DNA from: ECT2AJA-110-A sp035399845
Lineage (GTDB): Bacteria > Planctomycetota > Phycisphaerae > UBA1845 > UTPLA1
Length of the DNA stretch: 64,000 bases
NCBI GenBank assembly: GCA_035399845.1
Contig: DAOPJV010000018.1
Coordinates: 1 to 64,000, forward strand
Reading direction: 5' to 3'
This document shows positions 1-9,236 of the stretch, one piece after another (the stretch's first letter is position 1; every line of letters starts with the position of its first letter). The translations under genes and the position numbers were made by a program. A model generated the notes under the pieces. That model searched no databases, was not told the DNA's origin, and saw only the letters and a program-made list of their open reading frames with translations.

Positions 1-1
1 T

Positions 2-70
2 TTCATCACTGATTTTCTTATGACATCGGACACTCTTGCAAATAAAATCGAGTTTCCAGACGGAGCCTAG
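2..70 (+). CDS. Possible C-terminal end of an upstream gene (partial)
   Basis: An open frame enters from the left edge and stops at TAG 68-70, giving 22 residues ending IEFPDGA. The next gene starts 33 bases later on the same strand, so the two could be co-transcribed. The fragment is too short to identify. It is kept only because the composition is protein-like and the spacing fits an operon. Confidence 0.3.
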   Translation, partial: FITDFLMTSDTLANKIEFPDGA

Positions 71-103
71 TTCTCGTAGCATCGGGATTTCGCAGAGACG
101 CCA

Positions 104-952
104 ATGAACTCCGTGATCAGGGGCCGCTGGATGACGCCGATGCTGGACGTGCTGGGGATCGAGTGGATCAACTGGTATCTCGATTTTTACTACTCCCTCA
201 AAGAACCGCATCCCGTGAAGACCCCCGTCTTTTACTACATTGTCACAGGCGACGCGACGCCTATTCGGAAGCACTACCTGAAGTCCGCACGCGCCCGCGC
301 AGAGGAAGTCGAGAGGAAGCTTGATGATTACCGGCAGGCGGATCCGGCGAACCGGAACGCAGAGGTGATTCCGCACGAATCGGTTCCTCACGAGAGCATC
401 GTTACGCTTGAGAGAATCTGGATGGGAGCGGCCATCGCTGGCGACATGGAGTTGGCGAAGCGCATCACCGCTCCGCTTGCCGAGTCGCCCGCGGCAGAGC
501 TGGACGCGCCATATGCGATTCGCGACGTTTGCCTCCGTCACGCGCTGGCACAGGACGAGAACGCCGAGGCGGAGCTCATCGCCAAGATCAAGCCCGGCTA
601 CATGGCCGGATTTCCACAGCCATTGATCGAATTCCCTCTTGGCGTTTTCAAACGGGATGCGGGGCTCGTGCTTGAGGGAATGCGGAAAACCAATCTGCGA
701 TACAAGACCAAATGGGACACGAAGCGATGGCGCATCTGGTTTGAAAAGCCCGGCATCCGGAAACCCAAGACCTGGGAAGCATGCCTGACTGAATCCAAGA
801 AGGCGATGTTCAATTTCAACTGGGACCTCGCCCGGTGGGCGCTCGCCTGGCTCAACATCGCCGCGTGGCGCGGCATGGACGAAGTCTTCGAGAGCCCGAA
901 GAAGTTCTCTCAGTGGATGCCGATCGAACTGGCAAGAAGCGGGCAACGCTAA
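104..952 (+). CDS. Hypothetical protein, 282 aa
   Basis: Soluble, Trp-rich protein with no signal peptide or membrane segment. The N-terminal part has an aromatic stretch (WINWYLDFYYS), followed by charged helical segments and a C-terminal block with several Trp residues (WDLARWALAWLNIAAW). I recognise no catalytic motif. The size and helical, Trp-rich make-up loosely recall immunity-type proteins encoded after polymorphic toxins, and a gene fragment ends just upstream, but this is only a guess. ATG 104 is the first start in a frame open to 952. The reading frame itself is sound; the function is unknown. Confidence 0.6.
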   Translation: MNSVIRGRWMTPMLDVLGIEWINWYLDFYYSLKEPHPVKTPVFYYIVTGDATPIRKHYLKSARARAEEVERKLDDYRQADPANRNAEVIPHESVPHESIVTLERIWMGAAIAGDMELAKRITAPLAESPAAELDAPYAIRDVCLRHALAQDENAEAELIAKIKPGYMAGFPQPLIEFPLGVFKRDAGLVLEGMRKTNLRYKTKWDTKRWRIWFEKPGIRKPKTWEACLTESKKAMFNFNWDLARWALAWLNIAAWRGMDEVFESPKKFSQWMPIELARSGQR

Positions 953-1151
953 AGGGTCAGGTGACGATCACGTTGCCGCCGCACAGAAACCGCAGGAACG
1001 AGATTCCCGTCTCATTGCGCTGGTACGAGATTGTCTCATTAAGTTGGTACGAGATTCCTTTCTCGTCCCGTCTGCTGGCGCCAGATTCCCTTCTGGCGCC
1101 CATCCATCGAGACGCCTCTACGGGAATCCGTTCCCGCCGCCAACCGCGCAG

Positions 1152-2645
1152 CTACTCCCTCTCCGCCAGCCACGCCTCCGCCTTGCGCGTCATCGCCTTC
1201 ACTCGGTCGTCCTTCTGAAACGCCGCGAAGTCCCTCGACAGCGCGTCAAAGCACGCCGCCGACCGCGAATCGATTTCGCCGACGAGGCTGTCGCGCATGA
1301 TCGCGGCGTGCAGCGCCGTCGAGTCCGACAGGCATTCCGCCGGGGCGTGTCCGAGGGCGAGCAAACGGCCCATCAGTTCCGCCATGTCCGCCAGCGCCTC
1401 CGGTGTCCGCAGGTCGTCGTTGTCCGGCTCCTTGCCGAACGGGTCCTTCGGTTTCATGAGGTAATGTGCGCCGTCAACCTGCGTCCAGCTCACGAAGCGC
1501 TGCGGCCGCCGCTGCAGCCAGACGCCTGACATCGCGACGCATTGCCCACGGTCCGTCTCCTCCCGCGGGACATAGACTCCGGCGCGCCGCGCAGCGCACG
1601 CCGGCTCTTCCTTGAGCTGAAAGATCCGCGGGCAATGATCCGAGGCGTGGGTCGGCTCAATCAGCACGAGGTACTTCCGGAGTCCCTGACTCCCGCTGCT
1701 GCCCAGGCGGATCCAGCGCGCCACGTCGAGAACCCTGACGTCGGGGCCGAATTCGTGTTCCGTTTCAACCGGAAGCATCGATTCGGGATTCTTCCTTGTG
1801 ATTCGATCGACCGCCGCCCGAAATCCCGCCATGACGGCGTCGCGTTCCTTAGGGGTGACGCGGACCATCACATCCTTGATCTTGTTTTTCTTCCCACGGT
1901 GTTTCCTGAAATGGGTCGGCGGCTTTCCCTTGGTGTATTTGTCGACGTATTCCGAAACGCTGTCCTTTTCGGCCTTTGCCAGCAGCCGTTTCACGATCGG
2001 CGTATTGAGCACGCGATCGTTCGCCCGATTGAGCGCTTCGAGCTGACGATAGCTGTCGGTGTCTTTCGCCGGAATGTCCCGCCACAATTCGCGGTAACCC
2101 CCCACGAGCTTTTCCGCCACGCCGCGCCAGGCGTCTTCCGACAGCGAGAGACCGTTCTCCGCCGCCGCGAACCGCAGGCTCGTCATGGCGCGCAGCAGGT
2201 CCAGCTCGAAGGGGCCCTCGAACGCTTCGTCAAAGTCGACCAGCGCGTACGCCAGCCGCGGGCCGCCGTCCGGGTGCGCGGCGAAGGTCCCCGTGTTTCC
2301 CGGATGCGGATCGCCGTGCAGAATGACCTGTTGATCCTTCGCGCCGAGCCAGTCCGCGCAAGGTTCCCTGGTCCACACGTAAAAGAGGTCCGCCGTTCCG
2401 CGGAAGAACGAGTAGGCGTCCTTCGACAGGCTCGCCACTTTCAACGACAGGTTCGGGATCTCGGCGTCCACGAGATGCGGATTCAGCGCCTCGATGCGCG
2501 CGAGAGGCGATTTCTGTTCGCCATCGGCGTTCTTCGGCGCGGCGTGGGCGCTCTGCGTAAAGTGGCCCAGGCCCGCGAGAACCCAAACACCCACCCGCCA
2601 ACACGGCGCCAGGCCTTTCGACTTATTTTGCATGACTCGCCTCAT
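1152..2645 (-). CDS. DUF2252 family protein with signal peptide
   Basis: 497 residues. Residues about 1-36 form a signal peptide (basic start, VGVWVLAGLG core, AHA cleavage site), which is unusual because DUF2252 proteins are mostly thought of as cytoplasmic. The family hallmarks follow: FFRGTADLFY (about 80-90), HGDPHPGNTG (110-119) and ALVDFDEAFEGPFELDLL (134-151). These resemble the catalytic and metal-binding loops of the protein-kinase-like fold (HGD...N and DFD). By family this would be a kinase-like enzyme of unknown substrate. It stands alone, convergent with the 104-952 gene. A second Met four codons later (2633) is an alternative start. The family assignment is firm; the activity is not known. 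Confidence 0.85.
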   Translation of the reverse strand: MRRVMQNKSKGLAPCWRVGVWVLAGLGHFTQSAHAAPKNADGEQKSPLARIEALNPHLVDAEIPNLSLKVASLSKDAYSFFRGTADLFYVWTREPCADWLGAKDQQVILHGDPHPGNTGTFAAHPDGGPRLAYALVDFDEAFEGPFELDLLRAMTSLRFAAAENGLSLSEDAWRGVAEKLVGGYRELWRDIPAKDTDSYRQLEALNRANDRVLNTPIVKRLLAKAEKDSVSEYVDKYTKGKPPTHFRKHRGKKNKIKDVMVRVTPKERDAVMAGFRAAVDRITRKNPESMLPVETEHEFGPDVRVLDVARWIRLGSSGSQGLRKYLVLIEPTHASDHCPRIFQLKEEPACAARRAGVYVPREETDRGQCVAMSGVWLQRRPQRFVSWTQVDGAHYLMKPKDPFGKEPDNDDLRTPEALADMAELMGRLLALGHAPAECLSDSTALHAAIMRDSLVGEIDSRSAACFDALSRDFAAFQKDDRVKAMTRKAEAWLAERE

Positions 2646-2837
2646 CTAAGCATCGATTCACTATTAGGTTATTGGTGAGGGGTCCGTTCGCTGTCCGGCG
2701 CCGCCGAGATTCTACACACCCCGGGCGCATCCTCAATCGACCCGTTTGTTAAACGGACGTATCCCAATCTTTGCGCTTTCTTAATCCGCTGACAACGCCG
2801 CGTGAATATGCCGTCCTTAGAGTCCGCGGCAAGTCAT

Positions 2838-2858
2838 CGGGAGGGGCACGCCCTCCCG
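2838..2858 (+). other. Stable hairpin in the leader of the 2951 gene
   Basis: CGGGAGGG (2838-2845), a five-base loop, then CCCTCCCG (2851-2858) form an 8 bp perfect stem about 90 bases before the start codon at 2951. No T-run follows, so it is not a clear terminator of upstream transcription. It may be an mRNA leader structure. I could not match it to a known riboswitch. Confidence 0.4.
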
Positions 2859-2950
2859 GGAAACTGTGGCGGAAGCCGGAAAGGCGATTCGCGGTGAGTG
2901 ACCGCGGCGCTGGTACAGAACGCCCCGAAAGAAGGGAAATGGAGCAGGAA

Positions 2951-3736
2951 ATGAAGCAGTTTCGAACTTTGGCCGCCGCCCTGGCGGTCCTGACGTTTGC
3001 GAGCGTCGCGAAGGCGGACCTCGTGGCCATCACGGAATTCATGAACAACGCCAACGGCGAAGACAACGGTCGCGAATGGGTTGAGCTGTTCAACTACGGC
3101 GCCACGTCCGTGGACGTCAGCGGCTGGACGCTGAACGACGAGGACACGGACTCGTTCACGATTCCGAACGGAACGACGATCCCCAGCGGCGGCTACCTGA
3201 TCCTGGTGTCCGGCGGCTCCGGCGGCATTTCGGCCGCGGACGCCAAGGCCACGTTCGAGGCTGAGTGGCTCGGCGGCGCCGCCGATGCCCGCGTCATCGG
3301 CATGGAAAGCTACGCCCTCGGCAACAGCGGCGACGAACTCGTCCTTTCGGACGCCGGCGCCAACCTCGTCTGGTCGCTCGCCTACATGAACGATGAGACG
3401 GAAGCCGTCGCCACGTATCACACGAGCGCCGACCTCAGCGGCGTCGCCAATGTGTACGGCAGCAAGGCCGCTCCGGGCGTCGTTCGCGCAGGTGATGACA
3501 ACGGCTCGGCCGGCTTCCTCGGTTACGAGGACAGCGACCTCGGCGTGAGCCAGGACCCGTTCGGCTACGCCAGCGACATCGCGCCGCTCGCCGGCCTGGG
3601 CTGGGAAGATTATTCGGGCGTCACGACGGCCGGTTTCGGCAGCCCGCTCGCGGGTGGCTACACCGTCGTCCCTGAGCCCGCCACGATGACGCTCTTCGTC
3701 GTCGGCGGTATCGCCCTCATTCGACGACGCAAGTAA
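2951..3736 (+). CDS. Lamin-tail domain protein with PEP-CTERM anchor
   Basis: Exported 261-residue protein. It has a signal peptide (MKQFRTLAAALAVLTFASVAKA), a lamin-tail (LTD) domain starting VAITEFMNNANGED and running through WVELFNYGA and VSGWTLNDEDTD, and a C-terminal PEP-CTERM signal (VVPEPATMTLFVV, then IRRRK). PEP-CTERM proteins are recognised by exosortase and end up at the cell surface or in exopolymer. LTD domains occur in many secreted proteins and are thought to mediate binding. The start at ATG 2951 is chosen over upstream in-frame Mets because GGAG lies 6-9 bases before it and the signal peptide begins there. A strong hairpin (3803-3839) follows the stop. Confidence 0.85.
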   Translation: MKQFRTLAAALAVLTFASVAKADLVAITEFMNNANGEDNGREWVELFNYGATSVDVSGWTLNDEDTDSFTIPNGTTIPSGGYLILVSGGSGGISAADAKATFEAEWLGGAADARVIGMESYALGNSGDELVLSDAGANLVWSLAYMNDETEAVATYHTSADLSGVANVYGSKAAPGVVRAGDDNGSAGFLGYEDSDLGVSQDPFGYASDIAPLAGLGWEDYSGVTTAGFGSPLAGGYTVVPEPATMTLFVVGGIALIRRRK

Positions 3737-3802
3737 GTCGTCGTCGCAATCCAGACGCCGGAAAGAAGCGTTCGGCGGAGGAAAGAAGAACAAGGCAATC
3801 GA

Positions 3803-3839
3803 AGGCGGTCCCGAGGACGCAACGTCGTCGGGACCGCCT
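3803..3839 (+). terminator. Hairpin terminator-like structure
   Basis: AGGCGGTCCCGA (3803-3814) pairs perfectly with TCGGGACCGCCT (3828-3839) around a 13-base loop. It sits 67 bases after the stop of the PEP-CTERM gene and before the next start. No T-tract follows, so termination efficiency is uncertain. Confidence 0.5.
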
Positions 3840-3931
3840 GAGGCCTTGAAAGAAAAGTGGAAGACGGATCGCGGTGTGGTGTCGCGAGCCGGATTGAAAA
3901 CAGGTCATGCGGGGATTGGGAGATTTGGCGC

Positions 3932-4840
3932 ATGCGTAACCGAGGTCGAGCCGCGACGGCGTTCACACTCATCGAATTGCTCGTCGTTATCGCGATCATC
4001 GCAATATTGTTATCCGTCTTACTGCCGGCCCTCAGCGCGGCGCGCGAAATGGGCAAGGAAGCCAAGTGCAGCGCCCAGATGCGAGGCATCGGCGGCGGTT
4101 TCCTCGCCTACGCAAACGACAACAACGACTATCTCTGCAGCGGCGCCTTCGATCCGGAAGTCGCCGCGGGACGTGACGGTCCCGTCGATCAGGTCGGCTG
4201 GGTCGCCGATCTCGTCAACGCGAACATCGCCTTTCCCGGCGATTCGCTCTGCCCGTCCAACCCCGCGCGCTACAACCAGAAGCTTGGCCTGAACGGCATG
4301 ACCTACAACGCCGACGAGGCCGCCGATCTCATCAAGCGCGGTTTCAACACGAACTACACACAGTCCTGGTACATGGGTCGCACGGAATGGGATCCGACCT
4401 CCGGCAGCACCAACCTCAAGCGTCTGGATTCGACGGAAGGTCCGCTGAGCCTGAGCTCGCTGCGAAACGTCCATTCCAATCGCATCCCGCTGATCGGTGA
4501 CGGCCGGACGGATACCGACGACCTTGTGCTCGGCGAACGATCCGTCAAGACAATGACGGACGGTCCCTTCGCGGGGCCCTACGGCGTTCAGAACTACTCG
4601 GACTTCGGCCCGTCGCACGGTCGCGCGAGCTACGTTCCGTTCAAGAACCACAACCGGATTCGCGCCAACATCCTGTTCGCCGACGGCCACGTCGGCTTCT
4701 TCAAGGATGGCGATCGCGATGGCGAATTCGGCGTCAACGCCGCGACCATGCCGCATGGACAGAAGGACCTCGATCAGGAAGTGTTCGACGGCGTACTCAG
4801 CATGGGCCGTCGCTCGATGAACCTGTTCACACGGCAGTAA
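3932..4840 (+). CDS. Prepilin-like protein (DUF1559/H-X9-DG type)
   Basis: 302 residues starting MRNRGRAATAFTLIELLVV, a type IV prepilin leader cut before Phe by prepilin peptidase, followed by a hydrophobic helix. The body is the planctomycete type-II pseudopilin-like family: near the C-terminus a His precedes FADGHVGFF, as in the H-X9-DG signature, although here the His-to-DG spacing is ten residues. The start at 3932 places the leader at the N-terminus and has GGGGATTGGGAG upstream; the longer frame from 3857 has no basis. It lies between two lamin-tail genes on the same strand, suggesting a surface or secretion role. The exact role is unknown. Confidence 0.85.
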   Translation: MRNRGRAATAFTLIELLVVIAIIAILLSVLLPALSAAREMGKEAKCSAQMRGIGGGFLAYANDNNDYLCSGAFDPEVAAGRDGPVDQVGWVADLVNANIAFPGDSLCPSNPARYNQKLGLNGMTYNADEAADLIKRGFNTNYTQSWYMGRTEWDPTSGSTNLKRLDSTEGPLSLSSLRNVHSNRIPLIGDGRTDTDDLVLGERSVKTMTDGPFAGPYGVQNYSDFGPSHGRASYVPFKNHNRIRANILFADGHVGFFKDGDRDGEFGVNAATMPHGQKDLDQEVFDGVLSMGRRSMNLFTRQ

Positions 4841-5006
4841 CGCACAAAGGAATCGCGCCCAGCGGGCGCGTCTGAATATCGCGAAGAAATGGCAGAAAGG
4901 GGGGGCCACGTGCGCCTCCACAGCGCGCTCTGCGGGCGTTCCGCGGAGTGATCTGAAGCCCGAAAGTTCCTATTCGTCCCCGCATAACCCCACGGAGTGA
5001 AGAAGC

Positions 5007-8000
5007 ATGAAGAACTGGCGGATAAGTCTCATCCTCGCGGCGATGGCCTGTTGTCTGGCCGGCGTCGCCCAGCGAACCTACGCGCAGGTCGTCATCAACG
5101 AAGTCCTGCAGAATCCCGAAGGCAGCAACGACGAGCTCTGGGAGTACTTCGAGCTCTACGGCCGACCGGGCATGGACCTGACCGGCTACGCCATCGGACT
5201 CATGAACGGCGGTATCGACGCCAACAACGACGGCATCATCGGCCCGGGTGACACGGTTCCGGAGATCGACGAGGCCTTCGGTCTCGACGGCCTCACGCTG
5301 GGCGCCAATGGCTTCCTCGTGATCTACAACGACACGGGCGGCACGAGCAACCTCGTGAACCTGGGGCTCATCGACCCGGCGTCCAACGTCGTGTCGTTTA
5401 CCGCCGCGCATATCCCGAACACGTTCGACGTCGCCGGCAAGCTCTCCAACGACGGCTCCTCGACCTACGTCCTGGTTCGAAAGCGCGTCGATCACTCCAT
5501 CGACATGAACAACCAGAGCGTCTACGGCGCCAACTACTTCTTCCACAAGGACGTTCGCCACGACGTGGATGGCGACGGCAATATCGACGTGGGAACCGAG
5601 ACGAACACGATCGGCACGGGCGAGCCCGCCCGCATGCTCCAGCCGATTCAGATCGTCGACGAACTCGCCTGGTCGAACGGTGGCGGTCTCGAGTACACGT
5701 CGTCCAGGCAGTACGAGATCAGCGATACCCCCGGCTTCAACCCCGACATGGTCAGCCGCCTCGCCTACTACTGCTCCAATCCGCGGCGCGGACATCGCAC
5801 GGCCGGAAACGCCGGCAATCCGTTCACGACGGAAATCACGAGCATCGCGGACGAATCCTTCATCTACGGCGAAATGATCACCAGCCTTCCGATCAGCGCC
5901 GACTTCTTCAAGTACAAGACGGCCATCGATGTGATGACCGGCTTCACGACGACGAAGGCGCCGACGGATCTCTCGGCCGCCGCCTACGACGCCTCCTGCG
6001 ATCCCGAACCCGATGACGCGCCGAACGCCGGCTGCTCCCCGATCTCGGGTGGCGGTTACCAGTACACGGACATCGATGTCACGGACTTCGTCATCACGCC
6101 GGGAACGTTCAACGATCACCCGACGAACGCCAACGTTCAGCAGTTCCGATTTGTGCGGGGCGACTTCAACGTTGACGGTCTCGTCAACCACATCGATGAG
6201 CGCATGATCCTCGACCGCATGGGCTGGGGCCTCGACGATGCAGACGTCGATGGAACGTGGCTGCGACAGGGCCCCGAGTTCCAGAAGACGCTGATGATGC
6301 TCGAGATGGACATGGCCGACACGGCGAGCGTCAACTCCGACGACCTCAACGCGTTCTACGCCGAGTGCGCCGTCTGCGGTGTCGCGACAAACGCGGAAGT
6401 CCGCATCACGGAATTCATGTACACGGGCAACGGCGACGAATTCATCGAGTTCACCAACGTCGGCGCCACGCCGGTCGATATGTCCGGTTTCAGCTACGAT
6501 GACTCCGGCCGAATCTCCGGCGCCTTTGACCTGAGCGCCTTCGGCGTGGTCATGCCCGGCGAATCCGTCGTCATCACGGAAGGCGACGCCGGCCGATTCA
6601 AGCTCGACTGGCAGCTGCCCTTCACCACCAAGGTCATCGGTGGTCTCGGCGATCCCATCGGGAGCAACCTCGGCCGCGGTGATGAAATCAACCTCTACGA
6701 CAACGGCGGCCAGCTCATCGATCGACTCACGTATGACGATCGTGTCTATCTTCCGTCGCCGCGCGCCAATGGCGCCAGCGCCTGGGTCTGCTCCGCCGGT
6801 CTCGGCGCGAACGATCCGACGCTCTGGCGACTCTCGCAGGCGGGTGGAGACGGCCAGAGCTCCTACGTCTCCCTCAACGGCGACACGGGCAGCCCCGGAA
6901 CGCACGCCGATGATGACTGCACGAGCGCGATCCTTCCCGTCGGCGCCTGCTGCCAGCTCGGCGCCTGCATCGAAGGCCCCAGCGTCACGCAGGATTACTG
7001 CGAAGCCGTGGGTGGCATCTACCAGGGCGACACGACGACCTGTGGCGCCGTTTCCTGCCCGCAGCCCAGTGGCGCCGCCATCCGCATCACGGAGTACATG
7101 TACTCCGGCACGGGCGGCGAGTTCATTGAAATCACGAACTTCGACGCCGTCGCGGTCGATCTCACGGGTTGGCGTGTCAACGACAACGCCGGCGTTTACC
7201 TGACGGGTCTCGACATCGGCGCTCTCGGCATGATTCAGCCGGGCGAGTCGATGATCATCTCGGAAGACGACGCCACGACGTTCGACACGGCCTGGAGCCT
7301 TGGCGGAACCGTCGGCATCGTCGGCGGTCTCGGAACCGCGGGCGGCAACAACCTCGGACGCAACGACCAGATCAACCTGTTCGACGCGTCGGGCACACTT
7401 GTCGATCGCCTGACCTATGGCGATCAGGACTTCCCCGGCACGATTCGAGCGCAGGGCGCCAGCGGCCGCCCCTGCATCATCGCCGTCGGCCTCGACAACA
7501 TCGACAACTGGGTCCTCTCGACCCTCGCCGATGTCTCGGCCTCCTACGCCTCCAGCAACGGTGACATCGGTAACCCGGGTCGCTATGACGCCGACACCTG
7601 CGCCGGCGCGAATCCGGTCGGCGCCTGCTGCTTCCTCGACGGTTCCTGCACCGACAGTCTGACGCAGGACATCTGCGAGAATGGCGGCGGCACGTGGCAG
7701 GGCGTGGATACGACCTGTGCGACGGCCAACTGCCCGCAGCCGAGTGACGTTCAGATCCGCATCACGGAATGGATGTACTCGCCCTCCGGCGCCGGCGCCG
7801 AGTTCGTCGAGTTCACCAACGTCGGCGCCACGCCGGTTGACATGACCGGCTGGAGCTACGACGACAACAGCCGACTGCCCAACGAGTTCGACCTGTCGGG
7901 CTTTGGCGTCGTCATGCCGGGCGAGTCCTTCGTCATCAGCGAAAACGCGCCCGCCACGTTCGCCGCGGACTGGAGCCTGCCCGTGACCGTCAAGGTCCAG

Positions 8001-9143
8001 GGACCGTATCCGAACAATCTTGGCCGAAGCGACGAGATCAACCTCTACGACGCCAACGATCAGCTCGTCGATCGACTCACCTACGGTGACGAATCGATTC
8101 CCGGCTCGATCCGAACGCAGGGCGCCAGCGGCTGGCCCTGCGCCGAAGCCGTCGGACAGAACGACGTCATTCGCTGGTCGCTCTCGACAGTCGCTGACGT
8201 TCAGAACTCCTACACCAGCGGCACGGGCGACATCGGAAACCCCGGCTCGTTCGTTTCGGATCCCTGTCCTGCGGCGACGGGCGCCTGCTGCGAAGGCGGT
8301 GTCTGCACCGACGCGCTGCTTCAGATCGACTGCGAAGCCGCGGGTGGTCTCTACCAGGGCGACTTCACCACGTGTGGCGCCACGAGCTGCCCGCAGCCGT
8401 CGGGCGCGCAGGTTCGCATCACGGAGTACATGTACTCCGGCGATGACGGTGAGTTCGTCGAACTCGTCAACGTCGGCGCGGGCTCGGTCGACATGACCGG
8501 CTGGCGCCTGAACGACAGCGCCGGCATCTACGCCACGGGCTTCGACCTGTCGTCGCTCGGAACGATCGCGTCGGGTGAAGTGGTTGTCATCACGGAAGCC
8601 CTGGAAGCTGACTTCCGCGCCGCCTGGGGTATCCCGGCGAGCGTGAAGATCGTCGAGCTCCTCGGTGACACGATGGGCAACAACCTGGGTCGCGCCGACT
8701 CCGTCACGCTCTTTGACGCGTCGGCCGCCGAGGTCGATCGACTCGACTACGGTGATGAGACGTTCCCGGGCACGATTCGCACGCAGCGCGTCAGCGGCTG
8801 GCCCTGTGACGACGCCGTGGGCCAGAACGATATCTTCCAGTGGCAGTTGTCTGTCGCGGGCGACGCCCAGGGATCGACGACGAGCACGCTCGGCGATATC
8901 GGCAACCCCGGCGCCTACACGGCCATCCCGTGCGCCCCGACCTGCGGCACCTGTGCCGCCGACGCCGACAATGACGGCATGCTGACGGCCGCCGACGTCG
9001 ATGACTTCGTCGCCTGTTCGCTGTCCGACACGCTCGAGGCCACATGCCTCTGTGCCGACATGGATGGCAGCGGGGCGGTCAACGGCGCCGACATCCAGCT
9101 CTTCGTCACGACACTGCTCAGCGCCCCAGGCGCCTGCCAGTAA
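5007..9143 (+). CDS. Large modular exported lamin-tail protein with Cys-rich linkers
   Basis: 1378 residues with signal peptide (cleavage near QRTYAQ). Residues about 28-200 form a divergent lamin-tail-like module (VVINEVLQNPEG). A dockerin-like stretch lies near 388-450 (GDFNVDGLVNHIDERMI). Four lamin-tail repeats begin near residues 466, 692, 915 and 1135, each opening R-I-T-E-[FYW]-M-Y. Cys-rich linkers near 646, 871 and 1091 read GACC...C...GG.[YW]QG..T.C....CPQPS. The C-terminus (1312-1378) has two Ca-binding-type loops (DADNDGM, DMDGSGAVNGADI) and ends with FVTTLL plus ten residues. The start has GGAGTGAAG 5-13 bases upstream. It is probably a cell-surface or matrix adhesion protein; the module repeats suggest expansion by duplication. 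Confidence 0.85.
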   Translation: MKNWRISLILAAMACCLAGVAQRTYAQVVINEVLQNPEGSNDELWEYFELYGRPGMDLTGYAIGLMNGGIDANNDGIIGPGDTVPEIDEAFGLDGLTLGANGFLVIYNDTGGTSNLVNLGLIDPASNVVSFTAAHIPNTFDVAGKLSNDGSSTYVLVRKRVDHSIDMNNQSVYGANYFFHKDVRHDVDGDGNIDVGTETNTIGTGEPARMLQPIQIVDELAWSNGGGLEYTSSRQYEISDTPGFNPDMVSRLAYYCSNPRRGHRTAGNAGNPFTTEITSIADESFIYGEMITSLPISADFFKYKTAIDVMTGFTTTKAPTDLSAAAYDASCDPEPDDAPNAGCSPISGGGYQYTDIDVTDFVITPGTFNDHPTNANVQQFRFVRGDFNVDGLVNHIDERMILDRMGWGLDDADVDGTWLRQGPEFQKTLMMLEMDMADTASVNSDDLNAFYAECAVCGVATNAEVRITEFMYTGNGDEFIEFTNVGATPVDMSGFSYDDSGRISGAFDLSAFGVVMPGESVVITEGDAGRFKLDWQLPFTTKVIGGLGDPIGSNLGRGDEINLYDNGGQLIDRLTYDDRVYLPSPRANGASAWVCSAGLGANDPTLWRLSQAGGDGQSSYVSLNGDTGSPGTHADDDCTSAILPVGACCQLGACIEGPSVTQDYCEAVGGIYQGDTTTCGAVSCPQPSGAAIRITEYMYSGTGGEFIEITNFDAVAVDLTGWRVNDNAGVYLTGLDIGALGMIQPGESMIISEDDATTFDTAWSLGGTVGIVGGLGTAGGNNLGRNDQINLFDASGTLVDRLTYGDQDFPGTIRAQGASGRPCIIAVGLDNIDNWVLSTLADVSASYASSNGDIGNPGRYDADTCAGANPVGACCFLDGSCTDSLTQDICENGGGTWQGVDTTCATANCPQPSDVQIRITEWMYSPSGAGAEFVEFTNVGATPVDMTGWSYDDNSRLPNEFDLSGFGVVMPGESFVISENAPATFAADWSLPVTVKVQGPYPNNLGRSDEINLYDANDQLVDRLTYGDESIPGSIRTQGASGWPCAEAVGQNDVIRWSLSTVADVQNSYTSGTGDIGNPGSFVSDPCPAATGACCEGGVCTDALLQIDCEAAGGLYQGDFTTCGATSCPQPSGAQVRITEYMYSGDDGEFVELVNVGAGSVDMTGWRLNDSAGIYATGFDLSSLGTIASGEVVVITEALEADFRAAWGIPASVKIVELLGDTMGNNLGRADSVTLFDASAAEVDRLDYGDETFPGTIRTQRVSGWPCDDAVGQNDIFQWQLSVAGDAQGSTTSTLGDIGNPGAYTAIPCAPTCGTCAADADNDGMLTAADVDDFVACSLSDTLEATCLCADMDGSGAVNGADIQLFVTTLLSAPGACQ

Positions 9144-9175
9144 CGCGACACCAGACTCCTAACACCATCAAGGTC

Positions 9176-9217
9176 GGCCCCGGGGATCCAATGCGATCCC
9201 CGGGGCCTCTTTGTTTT
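9176..9217 (+). terminator. Rho-independent terminator of the 5007 gene
   Basis: GGCCCCGGGGATC (9176-9188) pairs perfectly over 13 bases with GATCCCCGGGGCC (9195-9207) around a six-base loop, followed by TCTTTGTTTT. It lies 32 bases after the stop codon. Confidence 0.9.
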
Positions 9218-9236
9218 CCGGGCGACGCCAACAGCC

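Noticed and set aside
1542..2678. 378-residue plus-strand frame
   Set aside because: Antisense of the DUF2252 gene; Arg/Val-rich with no recognisable domain.
2838..2950. Possible riboswitch before the PEP-CTERM gene
   Set aside because: Only one stem is convincing and no conserved core of a known class (c-di-GMP, cobalamin, molybdenum cofactor) could be matched.
4827..6905. 692-residue open frame on the minus strand
   Set aside because: It lies opposite the lamin-tail protein and is rich in V, G, R, D and A, as expected from antisense reading of GC-rich codons. No domain.
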